A stretch of DNA of 64,000 nucleotides, taken from NCBI GenBank assembly GCA_946223355.1, contig CAMIPB010000009.1:11722-75721 (forward strand), written 5' to 3'. Origin of the DNA: an uncultured Corynebacterium sp. (GTDB taxonomy: Bacteria; Actinomycetota; Actinomycetes; Mycobacteriales; Mycobacteriaceae). The position numbers were made by a program, and so were the translations under genes. The notes under the pieces are model-generated. The model did no database searches, was not told the origin of the DNA, and worked only from the letters and a program-made list of their open reading frames with translations. Below are positions 26,821 through 36,171 of the stretch, piece by piece; positions within the stretch are counted from its first letter, which is position 1, and every line of letters starts with the position of its first letter.

Positions 26821-28170
26821 ATGACTACTTTTGCCGACCTCGGCCTTCCAGTTCCAATTGTTCGCGTTCTCGAGAAACAAGGAATCGTCCAACCTTTTCC
26901 TATCCAGCAAGAGGCCATCCCTGACGCCCTTGCTGGTAAGGACGTTCTAGGCCGTGGCCCTACGGGCTCAGGAAAAACCTTCACTTTTGGCCTGCCTATG
27001 CTCACTAGACTCGCGGATGAGGGCGCATCTAGGCCTGGACGTCCCCGGGCTGTTGTCCTCGCCCCTACGCGCGAGTTGGCCACACAGATCGCTGGGCGTC
27101 TCGAAGAGCCAGCCCATGCACTCGGACTGCGGGTACTTTCCGTAGTGGGTGGCGTCAACATCAACAACCAGATCCGTCAGCTCGCTCGTCCCGTTGATCT
27201 TTTGGTTGCTACACCGGGTCGTGCACAAGACCTTCTCAACCAAAACAAGCTTTCTTTTGCAGACGCGCGCTTTGTGGCGTTGGACGAGGCCGATCAGATG
27301 GCGGATATGGGCTTTTTGCCTCAAATCATCAAGTTGCTGAAGCTTACCCCTCGAGATGGGCAGCGTTTATTCTTTTCCGCCACGTTGGACGGTGACATTC
27401 AAAAGCTGGTGAATCAGTTTATGAACTCACCCGTTGAGCACTCAACCGCACCCGCCGAGGCCGCAGTGGACACGATGGAGCACTTCGTCCTACACGTTGG
27501 TGCAAAGGAACAACGCAACAATATAGTCCCACTTATAGGTGCACGGCCTGGTAAAACCATCATGTTTATGCGTACGAAGCACGGTGTAGATCGACAGTGC
27601 AAGAAGCTGCGTCGGGTAGGCATTAACGCTATGCCGCTGCACGGTGACAAAAGCCAAGGAGCTCGTACTCGAGCACTGGAAGGTTTTACAACAGGTCAGG
27701 TCCCAGTGTTGGTGGCCACTGATATTGCAGCACGCGGCATCGACGTCCACGACGTATCGCTAGTAGTACACGTTGATCCTCCTGCAGAGCATAAAGCCTA
27801 CCTACACCGAGCAGGCAGAACAGCGCGTGCCGGAACAGCGGGCAAAGTGGTCACTTTGGTCATGAATGAGCAAAAGAAGGAAGTTAGCGCATTGCTCAGT
27901 AAGGCGAAAGTAGACGCGACCGTCGTAGACATTTCTCACTGCGTTGAAACCCACGAATACCTTTCCCACAATGGCTTCGTATCTATTACTCAAGCAGCGA
28001 AACCATCCGGTACCCCGTTGGCACCTCCAGTCCCACCGCAAACGCCGAAGAAGAACCCTTCTTCCGCTCAACCCGGCCGTCGCACGTCACGCGGAGGTCA
28101 GCGGACTTCTTCCCGACGTCAAGGCACACGAAACGGAGGTCGTAACTCGCGCCGGGGAGGTAAGCGCTAA
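26821..28170 (+). CDS. DEAD-box RNA helicase
   Basis: 449 residues with all core motifs: Q motif FPIQQEAIP, motif I GPTGSGKT (about 44-51), Ia APTRELATQI, Ib VATPGR, DEAD in ALDEADQMADMG, SAT in FFSATL, and HRAGRTARAG near 330. The last 60 residues are Arg/Gly/Ser-rich (GRRTSRGGQRTSSRRQG), which usually supplies non-specific RNA binding. Likely roles are ribosome assembly or mRNA remodelling. It is translated just after gnd and two bases before the next gene. Confidence 0.93.
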   Translation: MTTFADLGLPVPIVRVLEKQGIVQPFPIQQEAIPDALAGKDVLGRGPTGSGKTFTFGLPMLTRLADEGASRPGRPRAVVLAPTRELATQIAGRLEEPAHALGLRVLSVVGGVNINNQIRQLARPVDLLVATPGRAQDLLNQNKLSFADARFVALDEADQMADMGFLPQIIKLLKLTPRDGQRLFFSATLDGDIQKLVNQFMNSPVEHSTAPAEAAVDTMEHFVLHVGAKEQRNNIVPLIGARPGKTIMFMRTKHGVDRQCKKLRRVGINAMPLHGDKSQGARTRALEGFTTGQVPVLVATDIAARGIDVHDVSLVVHVDPPAEHKAYLHRAGRTARAGTAGKVVTLVMNEQKKEVSALLSKAKVDATVVDISHCVETHEYLSHNGFVSITQAAKPSGTPLAPPVPPQTPKKNPSSAQPGRRTSRGGQRTSSRRQGTRNGGRNSRRGGKR

Positions 28171-28172
28171 GA

Positions 28173-29024
28173 ATGTCGACTGTGCTCAGCGTCGAAGAAT
28201 GGGAAGCACTACGTAACGACCACCAGTCACGGGCCGATGACCGTTTGGCTCGGTTCAGGTTTCCGGGTACTTACCATCCGGTGTACGACTTTTTATTTGA
28301 GTACTACCCTATTCGTCCTTCTCACCTTCGTCGGTGGCACCCCGGGCTGGGTACGATCCTCGAGGGCGAGCCAGAGCATGCGACCTTTCGTGACTATCAC
28401 GCAGTGGATGCTGGTTATACGCTGGATCTAGAGGCGTTTTGGGAAAGACGCGGTGAGTCGATTAGCTACATCGGCCACATTCTTGAACAAACTGAATCCC
28501 GTACGGCACACTTCGACTGTTTTGGGCTGCATGAGTGGGCCATGGTCTACAAGACTGATTCCCCGCGTCATTCACTTCCCCTGCGCCTAGGTGCGGAGGG
28601 CACAAACGATGTAGTCGAGTTTCACAATCTTCGCTGCACGCATTACGACGCCTTTCGTTTCTTTACCGAACCCGCACGACCTCTCAATCTCACGGTATTG
28701 AGTAGACAGAATCAAGCCCATGACGAGCAACCTGGGTGTGTACACGCAACGATGGACACTTTTAAATGGGCTTGGAAAATGGGTCCGCTGGTTCCGGGAG
28801 ACTTGTTCTTGGATTGTTTAGACGTGGCTATAGAAGCACGAACCTTGGACATGGAAGCCTCGCCATATGACTGCACCGAATTTGGCCTTAGTGTCGTGGC
28901 AATAGAAACCGCTGCCGGCAAGGCAGAATACGTAGCACGACAACGACAGTTGGCACAAAAAGCGCAACCTTTGCGTCGCCGGCTTGTTAGCCTGATTGAA
29001 TCGGCTAAGGCGACTATTATGTAG
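28173..29024 (+). CDS. Conserved protein, often labelled 3-methyladenine glycosylase
   Basis: 283 residues. The block YHPVYDFLFEYYPIRPSHLRRWHPGLG near 35-60 and the HEWAMVYK and FDCFGLHEW stretches define a conserved actinobacterial family that databases often call 3-methyladenine DNA glycosylase. I see no helix-hairpin-helix-GPD motif or AAG-type fold signature, so that name is doubtful. Many conserved His, Trp and Asp residues suggest a metal or nucleotide site. It starts two bases after the helicase stop and is thus in its operon. Confidence 0.75.
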   Translation: MSTVLSVEEWEALRNDHQSRADDRLARFRFPGTYHPVYDFLFEYYPIRPSHLRRWHPGLGTILEGEPEHATFRDYHAVDAGYTLDLEAFWERRGESISYIGHILEQTESRTAHFDCFGLHEWAMVYKTDSPRHSLPLRLGAEGTNDVVEFHNLRCTHYDAFRFFTEPARPLNLTVLSRQNQAHDEQPGCVHATMDTFKWAWKMGPLVPGDLFLDCLDVAIEARTLDMEASPYDCTEFGLSVVAIETAAGKAEYVARQRQLAQKAQPLRRRLVSLIESAKATIM

Positions 29025-29062
29025 AGAAATCCTGCATATTCTCGCGAAAGGAATTGATTGTC

Positions 29063-29878
29063 GTGGGGCGGCACTCTAGTCCACAGGGCACATCTACAAT
29101 CAGAGTCTTATCAATTCTTGCTGTCTCAGGCGCTATAACCCTCAGCGCCGCGGCAGTATACGTCTTGTGGAAAGAGGAGCCAGAGCAATCCATCTCCCAA
29201 CAGTCAGCAGCACCAGCTTCTACACGCCACGAAACGCCTCTTCCGACACCGACAACTAGTACCACGAGCACTACAGTCACAACAGCTACCGGATCTACCA
29301 CTGCTAGCGCAGCTACCAAGACCACCACAGCTCGGAGTCCAGTAATGGATACCTTGTTTCTCGTGGATACGTCAGATTCAACCGCTCCTATCATGCCCCC
29401 ACTTTCATCCAGCGTTGCCGACGCCGCACGAGCGCTAGGCAGCAAGGCAAAGCAGACGGCATTGTGGAACTACTCGTCGCCATTGTCTCCAGGTGTCACA
29501 AAGGGATGGAGAGAAAATCTCGGCTTTGGGGATGCAGAGATGGTAGCGCAAGCAGTCGCCCAATTTGGTACAGGCGGTGTCTCGCAATCTCGTAGCGCAT
29601 TGGCATCAGCTGTTGATGCGGCCGCAGAACACAGTCAGAGCTCCGGGCAAGTTCGTGTAGTCCTAGTAACAACCGGAACTGAGTCGGATATGGATACTAG
29701 AACTTTTCATCAGCAGGTAGCTCAACCAAGAAAGTCAGTGCACCTCTCGGTGGTTCATATCGGAAGAGCCCAACCTGACAAAGCTATCGAAGACGTCGCA
29801 GATACCCATATCACTGTTGCTGACGGCACTGATGCTAAGGAGATGAAAGCAGCTTTAGAGAAGGCGGCTGGGCTTTAG
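29063..29878 (+). CDS. Membrane-anchored vWA-like surface protein
   Basis: 271 residues from GTG 29063; a TTG at 29054 is in frame but only one base from the ribosome-binding site gaaagga, which is well spaced for the GTG. N-terminal anchor or signal segment (VLSILAVSGAITLSAAAVYVLW), then a Thr/Ser/Pro linker (about 50-92), then a von Willebrand A-like domain: LFLVDTSDST has a DxSxS metal site and VRVVLVTTGTESDMD resembles the second metal loop. Probably extracellular adhesion or protein-binding; function unknown. A strong terminator follows. Confidence 0.75.
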   Translation: MGRHSSPQGTSTIRVLSILAVSGAITLSAAAVYVLWKEEPEQSISQQSAAPASTRHETPLPTPTTSTTSTTVTTATGSTTASAATKTTTARSPVMDTLFLVDTSDSTAPIMPPLSSSVADAARALGSKAKQTALWNYSSPLSPGVTKGWRENLGFGDAEMVAQAVAQFGTGGVSQSRSALASAVDAAAEHSQSSGQVRVVLVTTGTESDMDTRTFHQQVAQPRKSVHLSVVHIGRAQPDKAIEDVADTHITVADGTDAKEMKAALEKAAGL

Positions 29879-29891
29879 TGGGATCGTAAAT

Positions 29892-29931
29892 GCCCCTACC
29901 TTGCGTGAGCTTCAAGGTAGGGGCAAATTTT
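29892..29931. terminator. Bidirectional terminator
   Basis: GCCCCTACCTTG (29892-29903) pairs perfectly with CAAGGTAGGGGC (29913-29924), 12 bp with a nine-base loop, followed by AAATTTT. It separates the vWA-like gene from the convergent MerR gene. Confidence 0.9.
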
Positions 29932-29952
29932 AGCCACATTAAAAGGTAGCGA

Positions 29953-30513
29953 CTACGAGGTCTTTCGCTTACGCAGTGCCGCGAGTTCGTCGATACCCAC
30001 GACCTCGGCCTCGTCTTTGTTAACGCGCTCTGCTGGGAAGGAGGCGATAGTGCCAGTGAGTTCCTTCATGATGCCTGGAACTGCAATGCCAAACACACCC
30101 TGCCCTCCACCCAGGAGGTCAATAACCTCATCAGCGGAACGGCACTCGTAGACTGTTGTACCGTCAGAGACCAATGTGATCTCAGCGATGTCGTTGACTC
30201 CACGGTCACGAAGAGTCTCTACTGCCTGTCGAATGTTCTGCAAAGAAATGCCGGTATCCAAAAGGCGCTTAACGATTTTTAGGACTAAAACGTCCCTAAA
30301 AGAGTACAAACGTTGGGAACCTGATCCGTGTGCGTTGCGGATAGACGGCTTAACCAAGTTGGTGCGAGCCCAGTAGTCCAGCTGGCGGTAAGAAATTCCG
30401 GCAACTTGGCATGCTATAGGAACGCGGTAGCCGACTTCTTCATCGGGCCCTACATCAAAAAGTGACTCCTGTACGTAGGTTTCTTCTTGCTGATCTTCGT
30501 TAATGTAGCTCAC
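29953..30513 (-). CDS. MerR family regulator (Rv1830-like)
   Basis: 186 residues. The MerR winged-helix lies at about 28-95: VPIACQVAGISYRQLDYWARTNLV, then SQRLYSFRDVLVLKIVKRLL and a dimerisation helix. No metal-binding cysteines are seen in the C-terminal effector part (DGTTVYECRSADEVIDLLG), which is short. It is the fourth gene of the minus-strand group odhI-ftsR-DUF151-merR, the same set as Rv1827-Rv1830. A 143-base gap upstream carries an inverted repeat at 30608-30630 that could be its own operator. Confidence 0.88.
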   Translation of the reverse strand: MSYINEDQQEETYVQESLFDVGPDEEVGYRVPIACQVAGISYRQLDYWARTNLVKPSIRNAHGSGSQRLYSFRDVLVLKIVKRLLDTGISLQNIRQAVETLRDRGVNDIAEITLVSDGTTVYECRSADEVIDLLGGGQGVFGIAVPGIMKELTGTIASFPAERVNKDEAEVVGIDELAALRKRKTS

Positions 30514-30607
30514 GTAATTACTCCAATGGGTTTTATGATGTGGCTCTACTTAGCCATTTAAAGCTAAGGTTAACCGCACGTCAAGCCCGCGAAGGTAGAC
30601 ACGCCGT

Positions 30608-30630
30608 AACTTAAACCTCAACTTTAAGTT
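30608..30630. promoter_or_regulatory. Candidate MerR operator upstream of the MerR gene
   Basis: AACTTAAA and TTTAAGTT form a perfect 8-bp inverted repeat around a seven-base spacer (CCTCAAC), about 95 bases before the MerR start. A dyad at this distance in the only sizeable gap of the cluster suggests autoregulation, but no experimentally known site for this regulator is matched. Confidence 0.45.
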
Positions 30631-30656
30631 TAACCATACCCTACCCCATTGGCACC

Positions 30657-31226
30657 TTAAGTAACATCCGTGTCATTTTCCCCAAGAAGATCGCTCTCGG
30701 TTACCCCCATTTTCTTCATCATTTCCGCAAAGTCATTGTTCGCCTGCTGACCAGGCGAAGACTCCGCCCCCTGACCATCGGTTGTATCAACAGGCCCTTC
30801 AACATCGAAGTATTCCTCCAATGCGGCATTCGAAATATGAACAGCAGCTTGTAGGGTCGATTCTCCAGCCAAGATGGGAATACCTGACAACAAACTTTGG
30901 ACCACTGCGTCGGAGAGACGGCAGTCAACGACGAAACCGCTGTTCGTAGCCAGTTCACCCAGGAAGACTCCTTCAGATTCGCCGATGAGTCGAATATCCG
31001 CAAGTCCGCCTAAGTCTTCTAAAGCGGCTTCAAGCACGTGGTGAGTATGAGGGCGAGACCACAAATGCCCGTTTAAAAACGCATTGACGACGTCAGCATC
31101 TGCTCGATCGACCCAGGCCACCACGAATGTATTTGTGAATTCGACGCGCAGAAGGACGCAGCAAAACCCCTCGGGTTCAAGAAAGTGCACTCCCCACACT
31201 TCTAGCGGCGTGTTTAACTCCTCCAC
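30657..31226 (-). CDS. DUF151 bifunctional nuclease family protein
   Basis: 189 residues, homologous to M. tuberculosis Rv1829. The domain (about 1-135) shows RPHTHHVLEAALEDLGGLAD, IGESEGVFLGELA and VDCRLSDAVVQSLLSGIPI, the typical DUF151 blocks; plant and Thermotoga relatives are reported to have nuclease activity. The C-terminal 50 residues (TTDGQGAESSPGQQANNDF) are polar and likely disordered. It begins five bases after ftsR ends, so the two genes are coupled. The physiological role in corynebacteria is not known. Confidence 0.88.
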   Translation of the reverse strand: MEELNTPLEVWGVHFLEPEGFCCVLLRVEFTNTFVVAWVDRADADVVNAFLNGHLWSRPHTHHVLEAALEDLGGLADIRLIGESEGVFLGELATNSGFVVDCRLSDAVVQSLLSGIPILAGESTLQAAVHISNAALEEYFDVEGPVDTTDGQGAESSPGQQANNDFAEMMKKMGVTESDLLGENDTDVT

Positions 31227-31231
31227 GAAAC

Positions 31232-31969
31232 CTATACACCGTATTCGTTGCGCAAATCGTTCTTTACCAAAGTCGCGTGCAGAGAAACCACCATAGCTGT
31301 CATCTGCTGGGATAGTTCCTCAGCTTGCTGCAACGCAATGTCGCCCTTACCCTGTGCCACCGGAGCAGCAACTTGGGAAATAAGATCAGCTTGGCGACGA
31401 GCGTTATTTCGGAGAGTCTTTAGTTTGCTGATGTCGAAACCAAAGGCGCGCAATGACGACGCGTTGCTTACGACGCGAACGTCGTCGTTGGTAAAGAAGC
31501 CAGAGGCGTCAGGTGAAATTAGTCCGGCCTTAACCAGTTCAGCAACTTCCTGCATAGTGGAGCCAGACTGATTTGCCAAGTCATCATCGGTCAAACGAGT
31601 AACAACTGGTGCTTTAAAGCTCTCGGCGCTTACTAGCTGATCCGCGCCGCTAGCTCCGACGATTGCGGAAACTTGGCCCGAGTCAAGAGCATCAAGCTGT
31701 TCCTTGATTACTTTTAAAGGAAGATAGTTATCACGCTGAGAGGTCAAAATGTAGCGAAGTCGCTCGACATCACTTTCGGTGAATCTACGGTAACCGGACG
31801 AGGTGCGTTGAGGGGAAATCAAACCCTCGGACTCCAAGAAGCGAATCTTGGACACAGTGACATCAGGAAACTGTTGACGCAAAGTATCCAAGACCACGCC
31901 GATAGACATGGACTTCGTGGACTTTTTGCGAGCCCGTACAGCCTGGGAGTTTTTCTTAAGTGCGCTCAC
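31232..31969 (-). CDS. ftsR: FtsR, MerR-type activator of ftsZ
   Basis: 245 residues. The MerR DNA-binding region is SIGVVLDTLRQQFPDVTVSK then FLESEGLISPQRTSSGYRRF and DVERLRYILTSQRDNYLPL. It matches Rv1828 and C. glutamicum Cg1631, which was shown to activate ftsZ and named FtsR. A second helical region (about 140-245) with FFTNDDVRVVSNASSLRAFG suggests an additional winged-helix-like effector part. It lies 57 bases after odhI. It probably sets FtsZ levels and so cell division. Confidence 0.93.
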   Translation of the reverse strand: MSALKKNSQAVRARKKSTKSMSIGVVLDTLRQQFPDVTVSKIRFLESEGLISPQRTSSGYRRFTESDVERLRYILTSQRDNYLPLKVIKEQLDALDSGQVSAIVGASGADQLVSAESFKAPVVTRLTDDDLANQSGSTMQEVAELVKAGLISPDASGFFTNDDVRVVSNASSLRAFGFDISKLKTLRNNARRQADLISQVAAPVAQGKGDIALQQAEELSQQMTAMVVSLHATLVKNDLRNEYGV

Positions 31970-32026
31970 GAAATCTACTAACTATCTCACTAGGTTGAAA
32001 TCTAACAATAGATGGAAGCTTTTAAT

Positions 32027-32461
32027 CTAGCCTTCGTTCGCAATAAACACCAGTCGGAACTTACCAATCTGAATCTCATCGCCCACGGAAAGTTCTTGGG
32101 AATTGCGAGGTTCGCGATTTACGTAGGTGCCGTTCAGTGATCCCACGTCTACAACCTCGAAGTTGCCATCAGAATTCTTCCGAAACTCTGCGTGACGACG
32201 AGAAACAGTAACATCGTCGAGGAAGATATCAGCTTCCTGGTGACGACCCGCCGTGGTGGTCTCCTGATCGAGCAAGAAACGCGCACCAGCATTAGGGCCA
32301 CGCTTGACAACCAACAACGCCTGTCCAGCCGGAAGGTTACCTTCGCTTGCATCAGAATCCTGCGCAGTTGCGGAGCCGGACTCCATCTCCTTCAAAAGGT
32401 CAGCGCGAAAGACCGAAGTAGTTTCTACCTGTGGTCCGGTGGTGTTGGTGTTCTCACTCAT
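32027..32461 (-). CDS. odhI: OdhI, FHA inhibitor of 2-oxoglutarate dehydrogenase
   Basis: 144 residues. The N-terminus has VETTSVFRADLL with Thr14 and Thr15, the sites phosphorylated by PknG and by PknA/PknB/PknL in C. glutamicum. The FHA domain (about 50-140) has AGRHQEADIFLDD, VSRRHAEF and GSLNGTYVN, the phosphothreonine-binding residues. Unphosphorylated OdhI binds and inhibits the OdhA subunit, directing 2-oxoglutarate to glutamate; phosphorylation makes it fold on itself. Ortholog of mycobacterial GarA (Rv1827). Confidence 0.97.
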   Translation of the reverse strand: MSENTNTTGPQVETTSVFRADLLKEMESGSATAQDSDASEGNLPAGQALLVVKRGPNAGARFLLDQETTTAGRHQEADIFLDDVTVSRRHAEFRKNSDGNFEVVDVGSLNGTYVNREPRNSQELSVGDEIQIGKFRLVFIANEG

Positions 32462-32556
32462 GCTTGTGCCTTTCGATTAACAATCAATAACTAACCCAAT
32501 AATAGCGAGTTTCAGCGCCTTGTGATCCAAAGCCTGAAAATCAAGAACTCATACGT

Positions 32557-34854
32557 CTATCGGAAAATATTACCAATTCCGCTGACGACCGAGTTTCCGT
32601 TGCCTGACAATGGATTATCGGAAACCATGTACGTCCACGTAGCAGATGGGCGAGCTAAGCCTGCATCATCCATGTGTACCCCCGCGGCGTCGATAAGCAC
32701 AGTTTCAAATGTGTTTACCGCATCATCTACCGCACGTTGCGCGACGTCCTTAAACTCCCGGACCGCAATGCGGTGGTATTCGGTCAAAGGAGTCTCTCGG
32801 GCAACTGCACGCAGGTGAATTGATTCTCTTACTTCGTCCATTAGCTCCAAGTGGTCCGCCCATGCGAGATCCAAATGGAACAGCATGATATCCCGCGCTG
32901 CACTCACTAGAACTTCTGCGGGGATGTTCTGCGCTTCTAGCTCTCTGGAACGCTCCGGAGACCGCTCGTTGAGTTCTAACCAAGCCTGGTCTGTATCCAA
33001 AAGCCGCTTTCGTCGCTCATCAATAATTACGCGCTGATCGGCGAGCAGCTGATTGTACTTCCACGTCTGGGCATGGATCTCAAGCAGCTGACCTTCTGTC
33101 ACTCGTTGGCAGTGATCTACGAAAGCCCGAATTTTATTGTCCTCGATGAGCCCGTGCTCGTTGGGAATTGTTTCTATGTGTTCTCCGGATCCGCCAGTGG
33201 CAACTACATCATCCTCAAGGGATACGAAGGTTAATGACCTGCCTGGGTCGCCCTGCCGGCCCGCGCGTCCGCGAAGCTGATTATCAAGGCGAGAGGTGCG
33301 GTGGCGCGAGGTGCCAATCACCGCCAATCCGCCATTTGCAACGACTTCTTCGCGTTGTTCCTCGTCGCGCCCGCCGAGTTTAATATCAGTGCCTCGACCG
33401 GCCATTTGCGTGGACACTGTGACACGACCCGGTGCTCCGGCTTCTGCAACGACCTCCGCCTCCTCCGCGTCATTTTTAGCGTTGAGAACCTTGACGGCTA
33501 CCCCTTTATCTTCCAAAGCGCTAGCTAAAGTTTCGGACTCTGCAACATCATGTGTTCCTACGAGTACCGGCTGTCCGGTTTTATTCAACTCAACAACAGT
33601 GTCAACGATTGCATGGTTCTTCTGCTCTACTGTGGCGTAAATGTAGTCGGGGTCGTCGATACGCGCCAGTGGGCTATTACGATCGATGACTGAAACGTGA
33701 AGATTATAAAATTGGCGTAACTGGTCAGTCGCCTCAACTGCAGTTCCTGTCATACCGGCAACCATTGGATAACGGCGCATGAGCTCTTGCAGGGTAATAG
33801 TGTCCAAGATTCGTCCGCCCTCGGTGACCTCCAGACCTTCCTTGGCCTCCACTGCAGCCTGCAGCCCGTCAGGCCAGCGCTGCAAATCTGCAACACGACC
33901 ACGTGAAGCGTCGATAAGCTGTACGGCTCCATCGGTAACGATGTAGTGAATGTCCCGTATGAGCAAAGCCTTCGCGTGCAGAGCCAGATTGACTCGAACT
34001 AGCACGCTGCCAATGTTTTCGTCGCTATAGAGCGAATCAATTCCCAATGCTTTTTCTACACGTTGTGCACCACGGTCTGTGAGGAATACGTTGCGGTGGT
34101 CGTCATCGATTGTATAGTCTTCGCCTTCCACGAGTCGTGAGACGATGTCTGTGACAACACCGGTAGATTCTTTTGCATCCCGCGCGCCAGCAAGAACAAG
34201 TGGAACCAGCGCCTCGTCAACCAAAACTGAATCGGCTTCATCCACTAAAGCAACATCCGCCGGTGCTTGTACCGCTTGCTCACGTGCGGTGATCTGATTG
34301 TCTCGCAAAATGTCGAAACCAATCTCTTTCACAGGGGCGTATGTAACGTCAGCCATGTATGCTTTCCGACGCCGTTCCGGTGTCATCTTCTCAGTTACAG
34401 AAGCAACCTCGAGTCCAAAAAATTCGACGAGCGGACGCATCCATTGGGCATCACGAGAAGCAAGGTAGTCATTAACGGTTACAACATGCACCCGCTTACC
34501 TTGCAACGCAAATCCGGTAGCTGCCATCGCGCCGACTAGAGTCTTACCCTCACCAGTCGCCATTTGTATGACATCGCCAACCAAAAGGCGCAAAACAGCT
34601 TGAGACTGTACGTTAAAGGGCACCATCCCCAAGGTGCGTTCACTCGCAACTGAAAGAGCTGCAAGCAACGTTTTGTCGTCTGTATGCTTGTCCCCCGATA
34701 ATGATGCACGGGCCTGCTGAACAACGTCAGCATCGCTCAGCTCACGCATGGAGAGCGCAAGCTCCTCGGCGTGCGCAACGACATTCTTTGACTTTTTGTT
34801 GTTGCGCTCGGACTGCGAGCCCATTGCTTTCCAAAACCAGTTAAATCTAGCCAT
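32557..34854 (-). CDS. secA2: SecA2, accessory preprotein translocase ATPase
   Basis: 765 residues, shorter than SecA1 (about 850-900), and without the C-terminal zinc-binding tail; this size and the absence of CxCx8C(H/C) point to SecA2. Walker A MATGEGKT at about 98-105, DEADSVLVDEALVPL near 212, and helicase motif VSTQMAGRGTDIKLGG near 470. It would drive export of a small set of proteins through SecYEG. The N-terminal MARFNWFWKAMG is the common SecA2 start in actinobacteria. It is next to odhI as in C. glutamicum. Confidence 0.94.
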   Translation of the reverse strand: MARFNWFWKAMGSQSERNNKKSKNVVAHAEELALSMRELSDADVVQQARASLSGDKHTDDKTLLAALSVASERTLGMVPFNVQSQAVLRLLVGDVIQMATGEGKTLVGAMAATGFALQGKRVHVVTVNDYLASRDAQWMRPLVEFFGLEVASVTEKMTPERRRKAYMADVTYAPVKEIGFDILRDNQITAREQAVQAPADVALVDEADSVLVDEALVPLVLAGARDAKESTGVVTDIVSRLVEGEDYTIDDDHRNVFLTDRGAQRVEKALGIDSLYSDENIGSVLVRVNLALHAKALLIRDIHYIVTDGAVQLIDASRGRVADLQRWPDGLQAAVEAKEGLEVTEGGRILDTITLQELMRRYPMVAGMTGTAVEATDQLRQFYNLHVSVIDRNSPLARIDDPDYIYATVEQKNHAIVDTVVELNKTGQPVLVGTHDVAESETLASALEDKGVAVKVLNAKNDAEEAEVVAEAGAPGRVTVSTQMAGRGTDIKLGGRDEEQREEVVANGGLAVIGTSRHRTSRLDNQLRGRAGRQGDPGRSLTFVSLEDDVVATGGSGEHIETIPNEHGLIEDNKIRAFVDHCQRVTEGQLLEIHAQTWKYNQLLADQRVIIDERRKRLLDTDQAWLELNERSPERSRELEAQNIPAEVLVSAARDIMLFHLDLAWADHLELMDEVRESIHLRAVARETPLTEYHRIAVREFKDVAQRAVDDAVNTFETVLIDAAGVHMDDAGLARPSATWTYMVSDNPLSGNGNSVVSGIGNIFR

Positions 34855-34980
34855 GCGTGTTAAAGCTCAACTCCTTGGGTAAAGTGCAGTCTCTCCATTC
34901 TAGCGAGCAAGCACCGGCATTAGTGGTTATGCCCACTACGAGTTCGCAACTGGCAACCAATAACGTTAAACTCTTTTTTC

Positions 34981-36165
34981 ATGCGGTCTGTTAAAGTGAC
35001 TCTGCCTTCAAGCACCGGCACCACCATGGTCGGTAGCATTGACTTTCCTGATTCTCCACCCAAAGCTTTCGCTATTTTTGCGCACTGCTTTGCCGGCTCC
35101 CACCACACTCCTGGTGCTGCCCGCACGTGCAAACAGCTGACCGATTTTGGTATTGCTTCCTTGCGTTTTGATTTTCCCGGCTTAGGGCAGTCTGAGGGCG
35201 AGTTTGCCGATACTACATTTAGCCAGAACGTTGCAGACCTTAAAGCTGCTGCCAATTGGCTCGCTGAGCACCACAGTGCCCCGCAGCTCATCATGGGGCA
35301 TTCCCTCGGCGGTGCCGCGGCCTTGGCTGCTGCAAGCCAAATTGATTCTATTGCCGCAGTAGCCACTATTGGCGCGCCATTTGACCCCGCGCACTCCGTT
35401 CTGCATTACGCCGACAAAATTGATGACATTGACCAAAATGGGTATGCCACCGTTACGCTCGGCGGACGCGACTTGGTCATTTCAAAGTCTTTTCTCGAAG
35501 ATCTTGCTGATACTAACCCAGAGGTTTACCTCAGCAAGCTTCGTAAGCCCCTATTACTTCTCCACTCCCCGATTGATCAGACTGTGGGGATTAATAACGC
35601 ACAAACTATTTTCTCGGCTACGCGTTATCCTAAGTCCTTAGTTTCTTTGGAAAAGACCGATCACCTCCTCACCCGTCAGGGCACTGCACAGCGTGCAGCT
35701 AATCTCATAGGTGCGTGGTCTGATCAGTTCATCGAGCCAGAGAACGTTCCTGAACCTGCCGCTCCTAATGAAGCGATTTCTCATCAAGCAGTAGGAACAA
35801 AGTTTGGCGTCGTAGTACGCCACAATTCTCGTTCAGTCACGGCTGACCGATCCAAAGCACGCGGAGGGCGCGGGCAGGGATTTTCTGCATACGGTTTACT
35901 AATGTCCTCCCTGGCAACTAGCACCACCCAAGCCGCCCGCGCGAAGGTACGCGATCTGTCAAAGGACGCTCAGGTAGACGATATTCGCGTTCACATAACA
36001 CAGCTGGATGACAACACATTCGAACGTAGAATTTCTTTCATCGGAAAACTTACAGATGAAGATCGTGCCAGATTGTGGGCAGCTGCTAAAACCGGTGCCG
36101 TACAGTCCCTCATTACGGGAGCGAACATCATCGATGTCCTAGATGAAGTTGAAGACTCGAAATAG
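34981..36165 (+). CDS. Alpha/beta hydrolase fused to an OsmC domain without cysteines
   Basis: 394 residues. Residues 1-255 are an alpha/beta hydrolase with the nucleophile elbow MGHSLGG (Ser108), HSPIDQ as the acid region and KTDHLL as the His region. Residues about 270-394 are an OsmC/Ohr-like domain (VRHNSRSVTADRSKARGG). OsmC proteins reduce organic hydroperoxides with two cysteines; here the first site reads LMSSLATSTTQAAR and the second KTGAVQSLITG, so both are replaced. Fusion of these two domains is a known architecture, but the loss of both cysteines suggests a non-redox binding role. Confidence 0.85.
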   Translation: MRSVKVTLPSSTGTTMVGSIDFPDSPPKAFAIFAHCFAGSHHTPGAARTCKQLTDFGIASLRFDFPGLGQSEGEFADTTFSQNVADLKAAANWLAEHHSAPQLIMGHSLGGAAALAAASQIDSIAAVATIGAPFDPAHSVLHYADKIDDIDQNGYATVTLGGRDLVISKSFLEDLADTNPEVYLSKLRKPLLLLHSPIDQTVGINNAQTIFSATRYPKSLVSLEKTDHLLTRQGTAQRAANLIGAWSDQFIEPENVPEPAAPNEAISHQAVGTKFGVVVRHNSRSVTADRSKARGGRGQGFSAYGLLMSSLATSTTQAARAKVRDLSKDAQVDDIRVHITQLDDNTFERRISFIGKLTDEDRARLWAAAKTGAVQSLITGANIIDVLDEVEDSK

Positions 36166-36171
36166 AAACTG

